Assembly: GCA_937949535.1 (NCBI GenBank)
Contig: CALEDI010000032.1
Coordinates: forward strand, 1 to 40,262
From: an uncultured Lewinella sp.
GTDB taxonomy: Bacteria; Bacteroidota; Bacteroidia; Chitinophagales; Saprospiraceae
Direction: 5' to 3'
DNA: 40,262 nucleotides
The translations under genes and the position numbers were made by a program. The notes beneath the pieces were generated by a model. The model had not been told where the DNA came from. It saw only the letters and a program-made list of their open reading frames with translations, and searched no databases. Positions 24,098-32,639 of this stretch are shown in pieces (the stretch's first letter is position 1; the number at the start of each line of letters is the position of its first letter).

Positions 24098-24261
24098 TAT
24101 ACTTGGCTCGGCCACCAGAGGTGGAGTTTTGCCGGATGCTTTTTCCGTCTCACTTCGTTAAAAAGCCTCGCCAACACTTAGGCGTTGCCTGCGTTTTTTG
24201 CCTCGCGAGACGAAAAAATCACCTCGGCAAAACTCCACCTCTGGTGACCGAGCCAAGTATA
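24098..24261. mobile_element. MITE family A, complete
   Basis: A 164-bp non-coding element with 37-bp terminal inverted repeats that differ at one position. The ends are TATACTTGGCTCGG inward, and the outermost TA on both sides is consistent with a TA target duplication, the hallmark of IS630/Tc1-mariner-type transposition. No transposase of that family is in the window. It separates accB from accC and could alter their co-expression. Partial copies are at 12577 and 23329. Confidence 0.87.
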
Positions 24262-24410
24262 GCTTAAAGCGATCAGCATTCAACAGCCCCGTATACGGAG
24301 CTAATGGTTCAAGGACTAATCGCTCAACACTTTTTAACGTCATATTTCACCAGCAGCCACCTTGTTCTTACCCGAACGGACGCTGCCGACTGATATAAAG
24401 CCACCCCTTT

Positions 24411-25763
24411 ATGGCTGAGAAGTTCAAGAAAATCCTAATCGCCAACCGAGGCGAAATTGCCCTGCGCATCATCCGGACTGCCCGCGAGATGGGCATCAAA
24501 ACGGTAGCCATTTACTCTACCGCAGACCGTGAAAGCCTCCATGTTCGCTTTGCCGACGAAGCCGTCTGCATCGGCCCCGCCTCGTCCGCAGAGAGCTACC
24601 TGAGCATTCCCAAAATCATGGCCGCCGTGGAAATCACGAACGCCGACGCCGTTCACCCCGGCTACGGATTCCTGTCTGAAAACGCAGACTTTGCCGAAAT
24701 CTGTACCGAATACGGCATCAAGTTCATCGGTCCGAAGCCGGAGCATATCCGCCAAATGGGCGATAAGATCACGGCCAAAGACACGATGATAAAGGCCAAG
24801 GTGCCCGTCGTGCCCGGAGATGGACGCTTGCTGAAAGATGTTGAAGACGGCCTCCAACAAGCCGAAGAAATCGGTTACCCCGTCATGATCAAAGCTACCG
24901 CCGGCGGTGGTGGTAAGGGCATGCGCAAGATCGACAGCGCAGAAGGCTTCACTAGCGGCTGGGACAGCGCCCGCGCCGAGGCCAAAGCCGCCTTCGGCAA
25001 CGACGGTATGTACATGGAGAAGTTCGTCACCGAGCCGCGCCACATCGAAATCCAGATCATCGGCGATCAGCATGGGAAGGTGATTCACCTCTCGGAACGC
25101 GACTGCTCCGTGCAGCGTCGTCACCAAAAGCTGGTAGAAGAATGCCCCAGCCCCTTCATGACCGACGACCTGCGCGAACGCATGGGCCAAGCCGCCATCA
25201 AGGCCGGCGAAGCCATCAACTACGAAGGCGTCGGCACCGTCGAATTCCTCGTTGATGCCGACCGCAACTTCTACTTCATGGAGATGAATACCCGCATCCA
25301 GGTGGAGCACCCCGTAACGGAGGAAGTGATCGACATCGACCTCATCAAGGAGCAAATCAAGGTCGCCTACGGCGAGAAACTTGAGGGCGTGAATTACTTC
25401 CCGAAGAGCCACGCCATTGAGTGCCGGATCAACGCCGAAGACCCTTGGAACAACTTCCGCCCCAGCCCCGGCAAGATCAGTAGCTTCCACAGCTCCAAAG
25501 GCCACGGCGTCCGGGTAGACACCCACGTCTACGCCGGTTACACGATCAGCCCGTACTACGACAGCATGATCGCGAAGCTGATCGTTCGTGCGCCAACGCG
25601 CGAAGAAGCCATCACGAAGATGGAGCGTGCGCTAAACGAGTTCATCATCGAAGGCGTCAACACTACCGTGCCCTTCCACCAGTGGTTGATGAAGCAGAAA
25701 GATTTCCGCGATGGTAATTTTGATACTGCTTGGTTGGGGACGCAGGAGTTGCCGAAGAGGTAG
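24411..25763 (+). CDS. accC: Acetyl-CoA carboxylase biotin carboxylase subunit
   Basis: ATP-grasp enzyme that carboxylates biotin on AccB. Seen are the N-terminal [22 protein letters not shown], the glycine-rich ATP loop [13 protein letters not shown] (about residues 160-172), the catalytic [20 protein letters not shown] and the C-terminal [18 protein letters not shown]. Length of 450 is typical. The sequence is without frame damage. It lies downstream of accB and the MITE, with its own A+T-richer leader from 24262. It ends 4 bp before a large inverted repeat. Confidence 0.96.
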   Translation: MAEKFKKILIANRGEIALRIIRTAREMGIKTVAIYSTADRESLHVRFADEAVCIGPASSAESYLSIPKIMAAVEITNADAVHPGYGFLSENADFAEICTEYGIKFIGPKPEHIRQMGDKITAKDTMIKAKVPVVPGDGRLLKDVEDGLQQAEEIGYPVMIKATAGGGGKGMRKIDSAEGFTSGWDSARAEAKAAFGNDGMYMEKFVTEPRHIEIQIIGDQHGKVIHLSERDCSVQRRHQKLVEECPSPFMTDDLRERMGQAAIKAGEAINYEGVGTVEFLVDADRNFYFMEMNTRIQVEHPVTEEVIDIDLIKEQIKVAYGEKLEGVNYFPKSHAIECRINAEDPWNNFRPSPGKISSFHSSKGHGVRVDTHVYAGYTISPYYDSMIAKLIVRAPTREEAITKMERALNEFIIEGVNTTVPFHQWLMKQKDFRDGNFDTAWLGTQELPKR

Positions 25764-25766
25764 GAG

Positions 25767-25923
25767 CTAGTGGTTCATCAAGTTTGATTTTAGCACCAAC
25801 GACGAGGCAGCTCGCTCCGCTCGTAACCTCACCCCCGGCCCCTCTCCGGTGGAGAGGGGAGACGGCTCTGCTCGCTTCGCTCGTTGGGTGTTAGTGCTAA
25901 AGTCAAGCTTGACAAGCCACTAG
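25767..25923. repeat. Large inverted repeat between convergent genes
   Basis: Arms of 34 bp (25767-25800 and 25890-25923) match at 28 of 34 positions. Between them lies a perfect hairpin CCCCTCTCC-GGT-GGAGAGGGG (25839-25859) and several CTCGCTCCGCTCG-type stems. It fills the gap between accC and the TIM-barrel gene and could serve as a two-way terminator or be a further MITE. Confidence 0.7.
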
Positions 25924-25947
25924 AAACTAGCTCCTAGCTCCCCTCCC

Positions 25948-26949
25948 TTAGGCTGCCATTTTCAGCAGCTCGATGGTTTTCTTGATGCCTTCTTCTTCGG
26001 GGAGGTCAGCGCCTTCGTATTCTACGCCGATCCAGCCGGTGTAGCCGGCGTCTTTTACGGTTTTGAGGATGCGTTTGTAGTCGGATTCTTTTTCCCATCC
26101 GTCGGCGTCGAAGACGTTGGACTTGGCGGAGACGGCCTTGGCGTAGGGCATGAGTTCTTGCACGCCCTGGTAGCGGTCATAGGCTTCGAGGCAGTTGCGC
26201 CAGTTTCCTTCTTCGCGGGTGATGCAGAAGTTGCCGAAATCGGGCAGGGTTCCGCAGTTGTCCATGCCGGTATTTTTGATGACGTTGGCGAGCCATTCAC
26301 CATTGGAGCTGTGGCCACCGTGGTTTTCTACGATGACGTTCATTCCTTGGGTTTTGCCGTACTCGGAGAGTTTGGCGAGGCCTTCGGTAGCGGCTTTAGC
26401 GACCTCCTCGGCGGTGCCTTGGCCTGCGGCGTTGACGCGGATGCTGTGGCAGCCAAGGAACTTGGCGGCGTCTACCCATTTGTAGTGGTTCTCTACGGCT
26501 TGCATGCGTTTCTTCGCGTCGGCATCGCCGAGGTTGCCCTCGCCGTCGCACATGATGAGGACGGAGGTTACGCCGTTGTCGTCTGCGCGTTGCTTCATTT
26601 GCTTCAGGTAGTCCATGTCGGTGGCCTTGTCTTTGAAGAACTGGTTTACGTACTCAACGCCCGTTAGGCCGAAGGTTTCGCGGGTGATTTTGGCGAAGTC
26701 TAGGTTGTCCAGCTTGCCGGCTTGGAGGGTGCGGTGGAGGCTCCACTGGGCGAGGCTAATATCGAACCACAGGTTCGCTTCGTGGCTGTCGGAGGCGGTG
26801 GGCGCGGCCGCAGGTTCAGGGGAGGTTGTCGTGGCGGCGTCGCCTTCGGAGGCCGTGCCATCCCCACAACTGAGGAGGCCGGTAGTACCGAGAAGGCCGA
26901 GGGCCAGACCGGCCTTGGAAGTAGTGCGGAGGAAGTTTCGTCTTTGCAT
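25948..26949 (-). CDS. Secreted TIM-barrel sugar isomerase/epimerase-like protein
   Basis: Xylose isomerase-like TIM barrel family protein. The N-terminus has a twin-arginine signal ([14 protein letters not shown]) joined to a lipobox (LLSC, Cys28), so export folded and lipid-anchored is likely. A Ser/Ala/Pro linker follows, including a 17/18 copy of the 18-bp motif (26801-26818). The barrel carries [19 protein letters not shown] (Glu and His metal ligands), GTLPDFGNF and [12 protein letters not shown] (Glu). These fit divalent-metal isomerases. The start at MQRR is chosen because it begins the Tat motif. Substrate unknown. Confidence 0.88.
   Translation of the reverse strand: MQRRNFLRTTSKAGLALGLLGTTGLLSCGDGTASEGDAATTTSPEPAAAPTASDSHEANLWFDISLAQWSLHRTLQAGKLDNLDFAKITRETFGLTGVEYVNQFFKDKATDMDYLKQMKQRADDNGVTSVLIMCDGEGNLGDADAKKRMQAVENHYKWVDAAKFLGCHSIRVNAAGQGTAEEVAKAATEGLAKLSEYGKTQGMNVIVENHGGHSSNGEWLANVIKNTGMDNCGTLPDFGNFCITREEGNWRNCLEAYDRYQGVQELMPYAKAVSAKSNVFDADGWEKESDYKRILKTVKDAGYTGWIGVEYEGADLPEEEGIKKTIELLKMAA
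26801..26818 (-). repeat. Dispersed 18-bp motif, 17/18 copy (inside the TIM-barrel gene)
   Basis: TGAACCTGCGGCCGCGCC on the minus strand, encoding PAAAP in the linker after the lipid attachment site. Confidence 0.7.
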
Positions 26950-27001
26950 GAATGTATCTTTTTGTGGTGTAGAGATACGGATTTTTGGGCAAAGTTGGGA
27001 G

Positions 27002-27664
27002 TTACTCCGGTCTCTTCTTATCCGCAACAACGATGTATTGGTACTCTAGGGTAGCATCGTCGCTAGAGACTTCGTGGAAGCCAGCCTCTTGCAGGATGTC
27101 TTGAAGCTCGCCGATGGCGAGGCGGTCGTTTTTGGCTGGGCCGATGGGGGTCGTTTTCTTTTTCCAGTCTACGATCACGATGCGGCCGTCGGAACGGAGG
27201 GCAGGGTAGAGTTTTTTGAGGTACTCCACCTTGTTTTCGATGAGCATGAAGGTATTCACGATCAGTACGATGTCTACTTCGCTTTTGTCCAGCATCGGGT
27301 CGTCGGGCTTGGCGAGGCGGGGTTCTAGGCGAGGGCGGAATTCCTTTGGGAGGCTAAAGTTGCGCAGGGTGTCTAGGTAGTTGATGTACTTCTGGTCGAT
27401 CTCGACAGCGATGACGCGGTCGGCAATTGGGGCGAGTTTTTCGGCGAAGAAGCCTTCTCCTGCGCCGATGTCTGCGATGACCCGTTCGCGGATGTCTCCC
27501 ATAGCGTCCATTACTGCGCCGGGGTTTTGCCAGATCATCCGGGAACGGGCATCGGCCTCCTTGTCTACCTTAGCGTAGATGGATTCATCGACTACCGGCG
27601 TGGGCTTGTCTTCGCAAGCAACGAAGAGCAGAAGAAGTGGGGCAAGGAGGTAGCAGTAGCGCAT
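27002..27664 (-). CDS. Lipoprotein with SAM-dependent methyltransferase domain
   Basis: A 220-residue protein with a lipoprotein signal (LLLLFVAC, Cys17) followed by a complete class I methyltransferase domain: motif [13 protein letters not shown] (62-73), the acidic end of strand 2 at VIAVEID (Glu88), [13 protein letters not shown], and [10 protein letters not shown]. An active SAM-binding fold outside the cytoplasm is unexpected, because SAM is not known in the periplasm. Similar signal-bearing methyltransferases are annotated in Bacteroidota. Alternatives are an uncleaved anchor facing the cytoplasm or a non-catalytic role. It lies 52 bp upstream of the Tat lipoprotein gene on the same strand and could be co-transcribed. 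Confidence 0.85.
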   Translation of the reverse strand: MRYCYLLAPLLLLFVACEDKPTPVVDESIYAKVDKEADARSRMIWQNPGAVMDAMGDIRERVIADIGAGEGFFAEKLAPIADRVIAVEIDQKYINYLDTLRNFSLPKEFRPRLEPRLAKPDDPMLDKSEVDIVLIVNTFMLIENKVEYLKKLYPALRSDGRIVIVDWKKKTTPIGPAKNDRLAIGELQDILQEAGFHEVSSDDATLEYQYIVVADKKRPE

Positions 27665-27739
27665 TAGACGAAGGTTTGTTCTTTTTTCCGGAGCCGAAGA
27701 TAGTGCAATCTGTTGCGAACGCTTTAGGTTTCGGGTGCT

Positions 27740-29188
27740 TCAAAGCTCCGCTCGGCAGATTTCGACCATGAGCGCGTGCATCTTTTTACGAAGGTCTTTG
27801 CTTTCGATGGTGAAGTTGTTGACCATGATGGCGAAGGCGAGCTGTTGGCCATCTGCGCGGTCTGCGTAGCCCGCGTAGGCGCGGGCCGCGCCAAGGGAGC
27901 CGCTCTTGGCGCGCAAACGCCCCTCGGCCGCAGTACCTTTCAGGTAGCTGCGCATACTCCCACTTCTGCCGGCTAGCGGGATGCTCTGCCGCCAGCGCAA
28001 TGCTCCGCGCTGGTGCCGCAAGAAGGCGGTCATGAACGCTGCGGAGAAGAAGTTCCTCGTTGCCAGCCCGGAGCCATCTTCCAGCTTTATCGCCTTGGTT
28101 GGTAGGCCTGCTTCCGTGAGCCAACCTTTTAGGACTTCGGTTGAAGACAGTTCGTGGGGGGCTCTGCCTCGGGCTTTGTTCAATTCCCGCAGCAGGGCCT
28201 CGGCGTAGAGGTTGTTGCTCCGCAGGTTGGTCCGGTCAATAAGTTCGCGCAGTGGCGGAGACTGGTAGGTATCAATTACTTTGCCCTTTGCCAGTTGCCC
28301 GTCTCCGAGAGTTCGGTTGCTTTCGGCGGGGAGGTTGACGGAGATGCCTGCGGCTTCTAGTACTCGGCAAAGCCGTTGGGCACAGAATAAAGCAGGGTCC
28401 GGCACTGCTCCCTTGATTGTAAACCGCCCCGTACCGATGGGGATGGTGCCGCGCACGAAGTTGTCGTACCCAAAGGGTGCGCCGTAGATGTAGGCTTGGT
28501 CTCCGCTGCCGCGTGGTCCGCTTCTTAGCTCGTTGGTCAGTTTCAGGCCCGGTATTTCGGGCCGGGTACGCTGGATGGGGGGGATGTCTCCGACGCTGCT
28601 GCGCTGTAGGAAATCAAGGAAATAGAAGTTCTCGTGAAAGTTCAGCCCGTAGGCCCCCGAGCCGTAGTAGTTGCCGATGTCGCTCCAGGGCCACCCGCCG
28701 GAGGTTCCGTCGGTCCCGAAGTAGCTCCCATCTCCGATGATGCGGCCGGTGATCTCTCGGATGCCAGCTTTGGCAATTGCTGCCCGCCAACGGTCTAGCA
28801 CTGCATCCATACGGAGCACCCCGTCTAGGTACGGGCTCCCCAAGCTTGGGTCTCCTCCCCCAATGATGTAGACATTGCCTTTGAGGACGCCGTTTTCGAT
28901 GCTGCCGGTCGTTAGCAGCTTCGTGGTGAAGCGGTGGTCTTCCCCCAAAACATCCATCGCGGCGGCCGTTGTGAGCAGCTTTTGGGTGGAGGCCGGTATG
29001 CACGTCATCTGGTCTTGATGGCCACCAACCATACGGCCGCTTTCTGCGTCGACAACGCTGATGGAGATGGCTGCTCCGGCCAGCTCTGGGTCTTGGGTAA
29101 AGTCTCGGATGTGGTCTTGGATGGAGGTTTGGGCCGCAAGGCCCAAGCTCATGAGTAACAATAAGAAAATGAAGGGAAGTTGGCGCAA
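27740..29188 (-). CDS. dacB: D-alanyl-D-alanine carboxypeptidase/endopeptidase (PBP4 type, S13)
   Basis: Periplasmic enzyme trimming and cleaving peptidoglycan cross-links. A signal peptide (cleavage after about residue 19, SLGLAAQ) precedes the S13 domain: catalytic Ser67/Lys70 in PASTQKLLT, the SxN motif in RSNNLYAEAL, and the KTG-like KSG in LRAKSGSLG. The long insert typical of S13 (with IIGGGDPSLGSPYLDG) is present. Length of 482 fits the family. It is divergent from the DUF92 gene. Pseudo-operon with the two genes downstream on the minus strand is possible. Confidence 0.93.
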   Translation of the reverse strand: MRQLPFIFLLLLMSLGLAAQTSIQDHIRDFTQDPELAGAAISISVVDAESGRMVGGHQDQMTCIPASTQKLLTTAAAMDVLGEDHRFTTKLLTTGSIENGVLKGNVYIIGGGDPSLGSPYLDGVLRMDAVLDRWRAAIAKAGIREITGRIIGDGSYFGTDGTSGGWPWSDIGNYYGSGAYGLNFHENFYFLDFLQRSSVGDIPPIQRTRPEIPGLKLTNELRSGPRGSGDQAYIYGAPFGYDNFVRGTIPIGTGRFTIKGAVPDPALFCAQRLCRVLEAAGISVNLPAESNRTLGDGQLAKGKVIDTYQSPPLRELIDRTNLRSNNLYAEALLRELNKARGRAPHELSSTEVLKGWLTEAGLPTKAIKLEDGSGLATRNFFSAAFMTAFLRHQRGALRWRQSIPLAGRSGSMRSYLKGTAAEGRLRAKSGSLGAARAYAGYADRADGQQLAFAIMVNNFTIESKDLRKKMHALMVEICRAEL

Positions 29189-29231
29189 TGTCTTGTAGCG
29201 TTAGGGGATGAAGGCACAAGATAAAGAAGTA

Positions 29232-29264
29232 TTGCCAGGAGCGAGGTGTGGGCTACTATCTTTA
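29232..29264 (+). promoter_or_regulatory. Promoter abutting the start codon of the VTE5/VTE6-like gene
   Basis: TTG (29232-29234), 22 bp, then TATCTTTA (29257-29264, one mismatch to TAnnTTTG). The ATG follows 5 bp later at 29270, so the mRNA would be leaderless or nearly so. Confidence 0.5.
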
Positions 29265-29269
29265 CCCCC

Positions 29270-30703
29270 ATGCTATTACCCTTAGCCATAACGGTCTTAC
29301 TTACCACCGTGCTCTGCGAAACGGCGGCCCGCAAGCAGTGGGTTCCGTATTGGATTGCTCGGAAGGTACTGCACTTTATTGCCGTAGGTGCTTGTGCGGT
29401 GGCGGTGCTGGAAGTAGAGCGGAGCCTACTCATTAAGATTGTAGCTGCGGCGGAGGTGTTATTGGTTGGGCTCATCTTTGCCAACCAGCTGCTGCGCGAA
29501 GAATCTGGGCGGCGGGCTTGGGGCATTGTGTGGTTTCCGTTGGCGTTTTTGGTCTTGCTGGTTGGGGTGCAGGATGCGCACGTGATTGCATTTTCGATGT
29601 TGGTGTTGGCGGTTTGCGATCCGGCGGCAACGGTGGCGGGGAAGCTGTTGGCGAAGGAGCATTACCAGCTTACCGGAGACCCGAAGTCGTTGGTGGGCAA
29701 TGCTGCGTTCTTTGCGGGTTTCCTGTTGCTGGTTTGGGTACATCTTCCCTTCGCGGTGTGGTTGGGGTGGGGCAATTTGCTTGCCCTTGGGCTGATCCTT
29801 ACCGCAGCGGAAGCCTTGGGCTCGCGCGGGTTAGACAACGTGATCGTACCCTTGCTAACTGCTTGGTTCCTGACGCCGATGCGGGAAACGCCCGTAGCTG
29901 CTAACCACCTGCTGTACCTCGTCATTGTTGCGCTGCCCTTTTGCTGGTTGCTGGTTCGGCGAAGAAGCCTAACGGCGGGCGGTGCGCTTACGGCCGCGCT
30001 GCTGGGCATCGTGGTGGTGGTCGGCAGCGGAAGCGTGAAATGGTTGCTACCGCTCTTTCTTTTCCTGCTCAGTAGCAGCCTCATCGGGAAAATATTCCCC
30101 GCCAAGACCGCTGCGGGAGACGCCAAGCAGCAGCAGCCTCGGGATGCGACGCAGGTGTTGGCTAATGGGGCGGTTTATGGAGTCTTAGCGAGTTCTCTAT
30201 GGCAATTAGGTGCAGTAGGTAACTTTAACTGCTTTGGCCCAGATCACACGCCTGCTCTTCTACTGATCGCGATGGCCACCGCGACCGCCGATACGTGGTC
30301 TTCCGAAATTGGGCAATACTTCAAGCGGCCAACGTATGACTTGGTGAAGTGGCGCAAGGTTCCTGCGGGGCTCAGCGGAGGGGTTAGTTGGGTAGGTACG
30401 CTGGCGGGCTTGGGCGGCTCGGCGTTCATCGTAGCGACTTGTTTTTGGCTTGTGCCTTATATGGATTGCAACTTAGCCCTCGCAATTGCCCTGACCGGTT
30501 TCTTGGGGATGCTGCTAGACAGCGCCTTGGGTTCGCTCTTCCAGGCGAAGTACCAAGATGTAGCCACCGGCGCACTAAGCGATGCTCCCGGAGCGGGCAA
30601 AAAACTGGTAGGAGGCTACAGCTGGATGACGAACGACGTGGTTAACTTTTTGGCGATTTTGATCGGGGTTGGGGTGAGTGATTATTTGCTGGCGTTGTGG
30701 TAG
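29270..30703 (+). CDS. Fused polyprenol-kinase-like/DUF92 membrane protein
   Basis: A 477-residue integral membrane protein with about 13 hydrophobic segments. The first ~200 residues resemble the phytol/dolichol kinase and CTP-transferase group (RKVLHFIAVGA, AVCDPAATVAGK, GDPKSLVGNAAFF). The last ~260 residues match DUF92 (VTE6-like phytyl-phosphate kinase): ATATADTWSSEIG, RKVPAGLSGGVSWVGTLAGLGG, LLDSALGSLFQAKYQ and NDVVNFLAILIG. In plants and cyanobacteria VTE5 and VTE6 act in sequence on phytol. Here both are in one chain, suggesting recycling of an isoprenoid alcohol to its diphosphate. ATG 29270 is preferred over a GTG at 29246 because of the promoter position. Confidence 0.8.
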   Translation: MLLPLAITVLLTTVLCETAARKQWVPYWIARKVLHFIAVGACAVAVLEVERSLLIKIVAAAEVLLVGLIFANQLLREESGRRAWGIVWFPLAFLVLLVGVQDAHVIAFSMLVLAVCDPAATVAGKLLAKEHYQLTGDPKSLVGNAAFFAGFLLLVWVHLPFAVWLGWGNLLALGLILTAAEALGSRGLDNVIVPLLTAWFLTPMRETPVAANHLLYLVIVALPFCWLLVRRRSLTAGGALTAALLGIVVVVGSGSVKWLLPLFLFLLSSSLIGKIFPAKTAAGDAKQQQPRDATQVLANGAVYGVLASSLWQLGAVGNFNCFGPDHTPALLLIAMATATADTWSSEIGQYFKRPTYDLVKWRKVPAGLSGGVSWVGTLAGLGGSAFIVATCFWLVPYMDCNLALAIALTGFLGMLLDSALGSLFQAKYQDVATGALSDAPGAGKKLVGGYSWMTNDVVNFLAILIGVGVSDYLLALW

Positions 30704-30707
30704 GGGG

Positions 30708-30770
30708 CAGCGATCAGGGACCAGCGATCAGGATTCAGGGTTCAGCATTCAGGGCTCAGGCGGTAAAATG
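30708..30770. repeat. Degenerate short tandem array of GATCAG/ATTCAG units
   Basis: A stretch of repeated units reading GATCAGG, ATTCAGG, TTCAGC, CTCAGG. Similar units stand at 21470-21545 and 24266-24280. It flanks the left side of the insertion sequence and may explain why no target duplication is visible there. Confidence 0.5.
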
Positions 30771-30865
30771 CAAGAGTTGTAGCCTGAATGCTGGGTAGTG
30801 TTCAATAACCTGTGTCTAGGTTAGATATATAATTAATAGTAAAGCGTAGCTTTACTCCCGAAGGG

Positions 30866-30944
30866 AGCGCGAAGCGCGGTTCCGGGGCGCAGCCCTGGAG
30901 GCCGTAGGCCGGAAGGGCTGCGCCCCGGAACCGCGCTTCGCGCT
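30866..30944. terminator. 31-bp perfect inverted repeat inside the insertion sequence
   Basis: The arms 30866-30896 and 30914-30944 are perfect complements over 31 bp with a 17-base loop that itself contains GGCCGTAGGCC. It begins 6 bp after the transposase stop codon. It is far stronger than a normal terminator; a role blocking transcription entering from outside (protecting against excess transposase) is plausible. Confidence 0.75.
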
Positions 30945-30950
30945 GCGCCC

Positions 30951-32198
30951 TCATTCGGTCAGATACTTCAGGTAGCCGTCTCCATGCCGCTCGATGAGTT
31001 CACGCTGGACGGCAGCGAAGTTACGCACCGTCTTCCCCCACGCCGACGAGGTCGCCTGAAGGATGAGGTACACTTGCGTTGTCAGGGCCTTGGTCGATGT
31101 CCAGCTGCCCTTACTCTTCGTCGACTTACGGATCTGACGGTTGACGTTCTCTAGGGCGTTTGTCGTATACATCAAGCGTCGCATCTCCGGCCCATAGTCC
31201 ATGAATGCCATCAACTCCGTCCAGTCGCCTAGCCAAGATTTGACGATGTGGGGATACTTCTTCCAGTTCTCGGCGAAGTCGTCCAAGGCCGTGCGGGCCT
31301 CCTGCTCGTTACCAGATGTGTAAACCGTCCGTAAGCCCTTGCAGACGGCCTTACGATCCTTGTAATCCACACCGATAACGGAATTACGCACTTTGTGCAC
31401 GATGCAGCGCTGGAAGTCACTGGCGGGGAAATGATGGCCGACTATGTCGACCAACCCCGTTAGACCATCGGCGATGAAGGCTTTGACATCTTCAACGCCG
31501 CGTTCCTTTAGCTCAGCGAGGTACACTGACCACTGCGAGGCACTCTCGGCTCCTTGGCCGACATGCATACTCAGAATGTCCCTATGACCGTGAACATCAA
31601 TGCCGTAGAAGATATAAGTAGCCACCGAGGTAGACTTGCCTTCCAATCGAACTTTGAAGTGGATCGCGTCCATGAATATAGCCACATAGCAGGGATCTAA
31701 GGAACGTTTCTGCCACTTCTGAACGTCTTCCCAAACCGCATCCACAACCGCCGAAATAGAGGCCGGACTTAAGCTCTGGCCGAAAATCTCATCTATGTGT
31801 GTAGCTATGTCGCGATAGGAGTTGCCACGAGCGTACAGCGACAGGATCTGGTTCGATAGGTTAGGGGCAAGGTCGTGTTGCCATTTGCCAACAATTTGGG
31901 ACTCGTATGTACCATTTCGATCCCGCGAGGGCTTGATGGTTGTCGAGCCGAAGTCCGTATTGATGCGCTTGGAAGCTTTTCCGTTACGCTTGTTTGGCTT
32001 GGCGTCTAGTTGGGCGGCCTCAGCCTGTAGATGATCTCCCAGCTCGGCATCCATTGCCGTTTCGACCACATGTTTGATTAGGTCGGTAAGCACGCCGTCG
32101 CGGCCCCCTAGGGGTTTACCCGAAAGTAAACCCTCGATGATATCGCTCTCAAAGTCCGAAAACTGGCGATTTGGTGTAACTTGTTTTTTCGTTGCCAT
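30951..32198 (-). CDS. IS256-family (Mutator-type) transposase
   Basis: DDE transposase of 415 residues. The catalytic triad is Asp177 (YVAIFMDAIHF), Asp244 (AFIADGLTGL) and Glu350 (YTTNALENVNRQIRKST); the last motif is the IS256 signature. The N-terminal part contains the DNA-binding region (GGRDGVLTDLIKHVVETAMDAELGDHL). Frame intact, so the element could be active. The start ATG at 32198 is chosen; the frame extends 10 codons further up, reaching inside the terminal repeat region. An 80-bp palindrome lies right behind the stop codon. Confidence 0.93.
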   Translation of the reverse strand: MATKKQVTPNRQFSDFESDIIEGLLSGKPLGGRDGVLTDLIKHVVETAMDAELGDHLQAEAAQLDAKPNKRNGKASKRINTDFGSTTIKPSRDRNGTYESQIVGKWQHDLAPNLSNQILSLYARGNSYRDIATHIDEIFGQSLSPASISAVVDAVWEDVQKWQKRSLDPCYVAIFMDAIHFKVRLEGKSTSVATYIFYGIDVHGHRDILSMHVGQGAESASQWSVYLAELKERGVEDVKAFIADGLTGLVDIVGHHFPASDFQRCIVHKVRNSVIGVDYKDRKAVCKGLRTVYTSGNEQEARTALDDFAENWKKYPHIVKSWLGDWTELMAFMDYGPEMRRLMYTTNALENVNRQIRKSTKSKGSWTSTKALTTQVYLILQATSSAWGKTVRNFAAVQRELIERHGDGYLKYLTE

Positions 32199-32247
32199 AA
32201 CTAAAGGTCTGTATTTTGTGGCAGACACAGATTTTTGAACACCCTCC

Positions 32248-32377
32248 GAAACTCGCCAGTCGAATCCTTTTTTGTCGCTACGTTGAAGGAAGAATTTGGT
32301 TATTAGAACCAGTATTTGTCTCTTGATAAGATCGACACTAATTCTACAACAAAAAAGTTCGCCTGTCGAGTTTGGAG
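32248..32377. other. Spacer with an imperfect inverted repeat next to the insertion sequence
   Basis: No gene. AACTCGCCAGTCG...TTTTTTGT at about 32249-32274 and ACAAAAAAGTTCGCCTGTCGAGTT at about 32348-32373 pair imperfectly, so a small palindromic element may fill this stretch. It links the right end of the insertion sequence to direct repeat 1. Confidence 0.4.
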
Positions 32378-32622
32378 AAAACAGTTTGGCGGCGCTCCGC
32401 GCCGCACCAGAAAAAAACCACCTTCTCTACCCCGGACTTCGTCCGGGGCGAACCAAAGGGACGGTCGCTACGCGACTAGGAAGGGCAATTCATGCATGAC
32501 GCGACCAAGAAGGATTCGTCCAAGGCGAACCCAAGGGCGGTCGTTACGCGATAAGTGGTGCAGGTCGGAGTTCTTATTTTTCTGAAAGGCCGGCTCATCA
32601 ATCCCTCCCCTGCACCTGCGGG
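32378..32622 (+). repeat. Direct repeat D, copy 1
   Basis: About 245 bp that recurs in the same orientation at 33247-33498. It starts AAAACAGTTTGGCGGCGCTC and ends CTCATCAATCCCTCCC plus an 18-bp-motif-like sequence. The first 140 bp are nearly identical, the middle diverged. Internal hairpins include CCCCGGAC-TTC-GTCCGGGG and GTCGC-TAC-GCGAC. Confidence 0.8.
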
Positions 32623-32639
32623 CGTCCGATTGGTGATTT

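Larger units (their letters stand above)
30793..32247. mobile_element. IS256-family insertion sequence
   Basis: About 1.45 kb carrying one transposase gene. Terminal inverted repeats match at 18 of 20 positions (30798-30817, GTGTTCAATAACCTGTGTCT; 32223-32242 in reverse). No 8-9 bp target duplication is visible in the flanks, which points to later rearrangement. Downstream of the transposase is an 8-bp palindrome-like element AGTAAAGC-GTA-GCTTTACT (30838-30856) and a 31-bp perfect stem (30866-30944). Confidence 0.85.

Noticed and set aside
24435-25526. 363-codon minus-strand open frame opposite accC
   Set aside because: Shadow of accC, no recognisable protein, no promoter or spacing evidence.
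27002-29188. Reading the three minus-strand genes (carboxypeptidase, methyltransferase, TIM-barrel) as a functional operon
   Set aside because: Gaps of 52-75 bp and unrelated functions; co-direction alone does not support it.
32343-32506. Frames inside direct repeat D (and again at 33290)
   Set aside because: Short, not conserved between the two repeat copies, and interrupted at different places.
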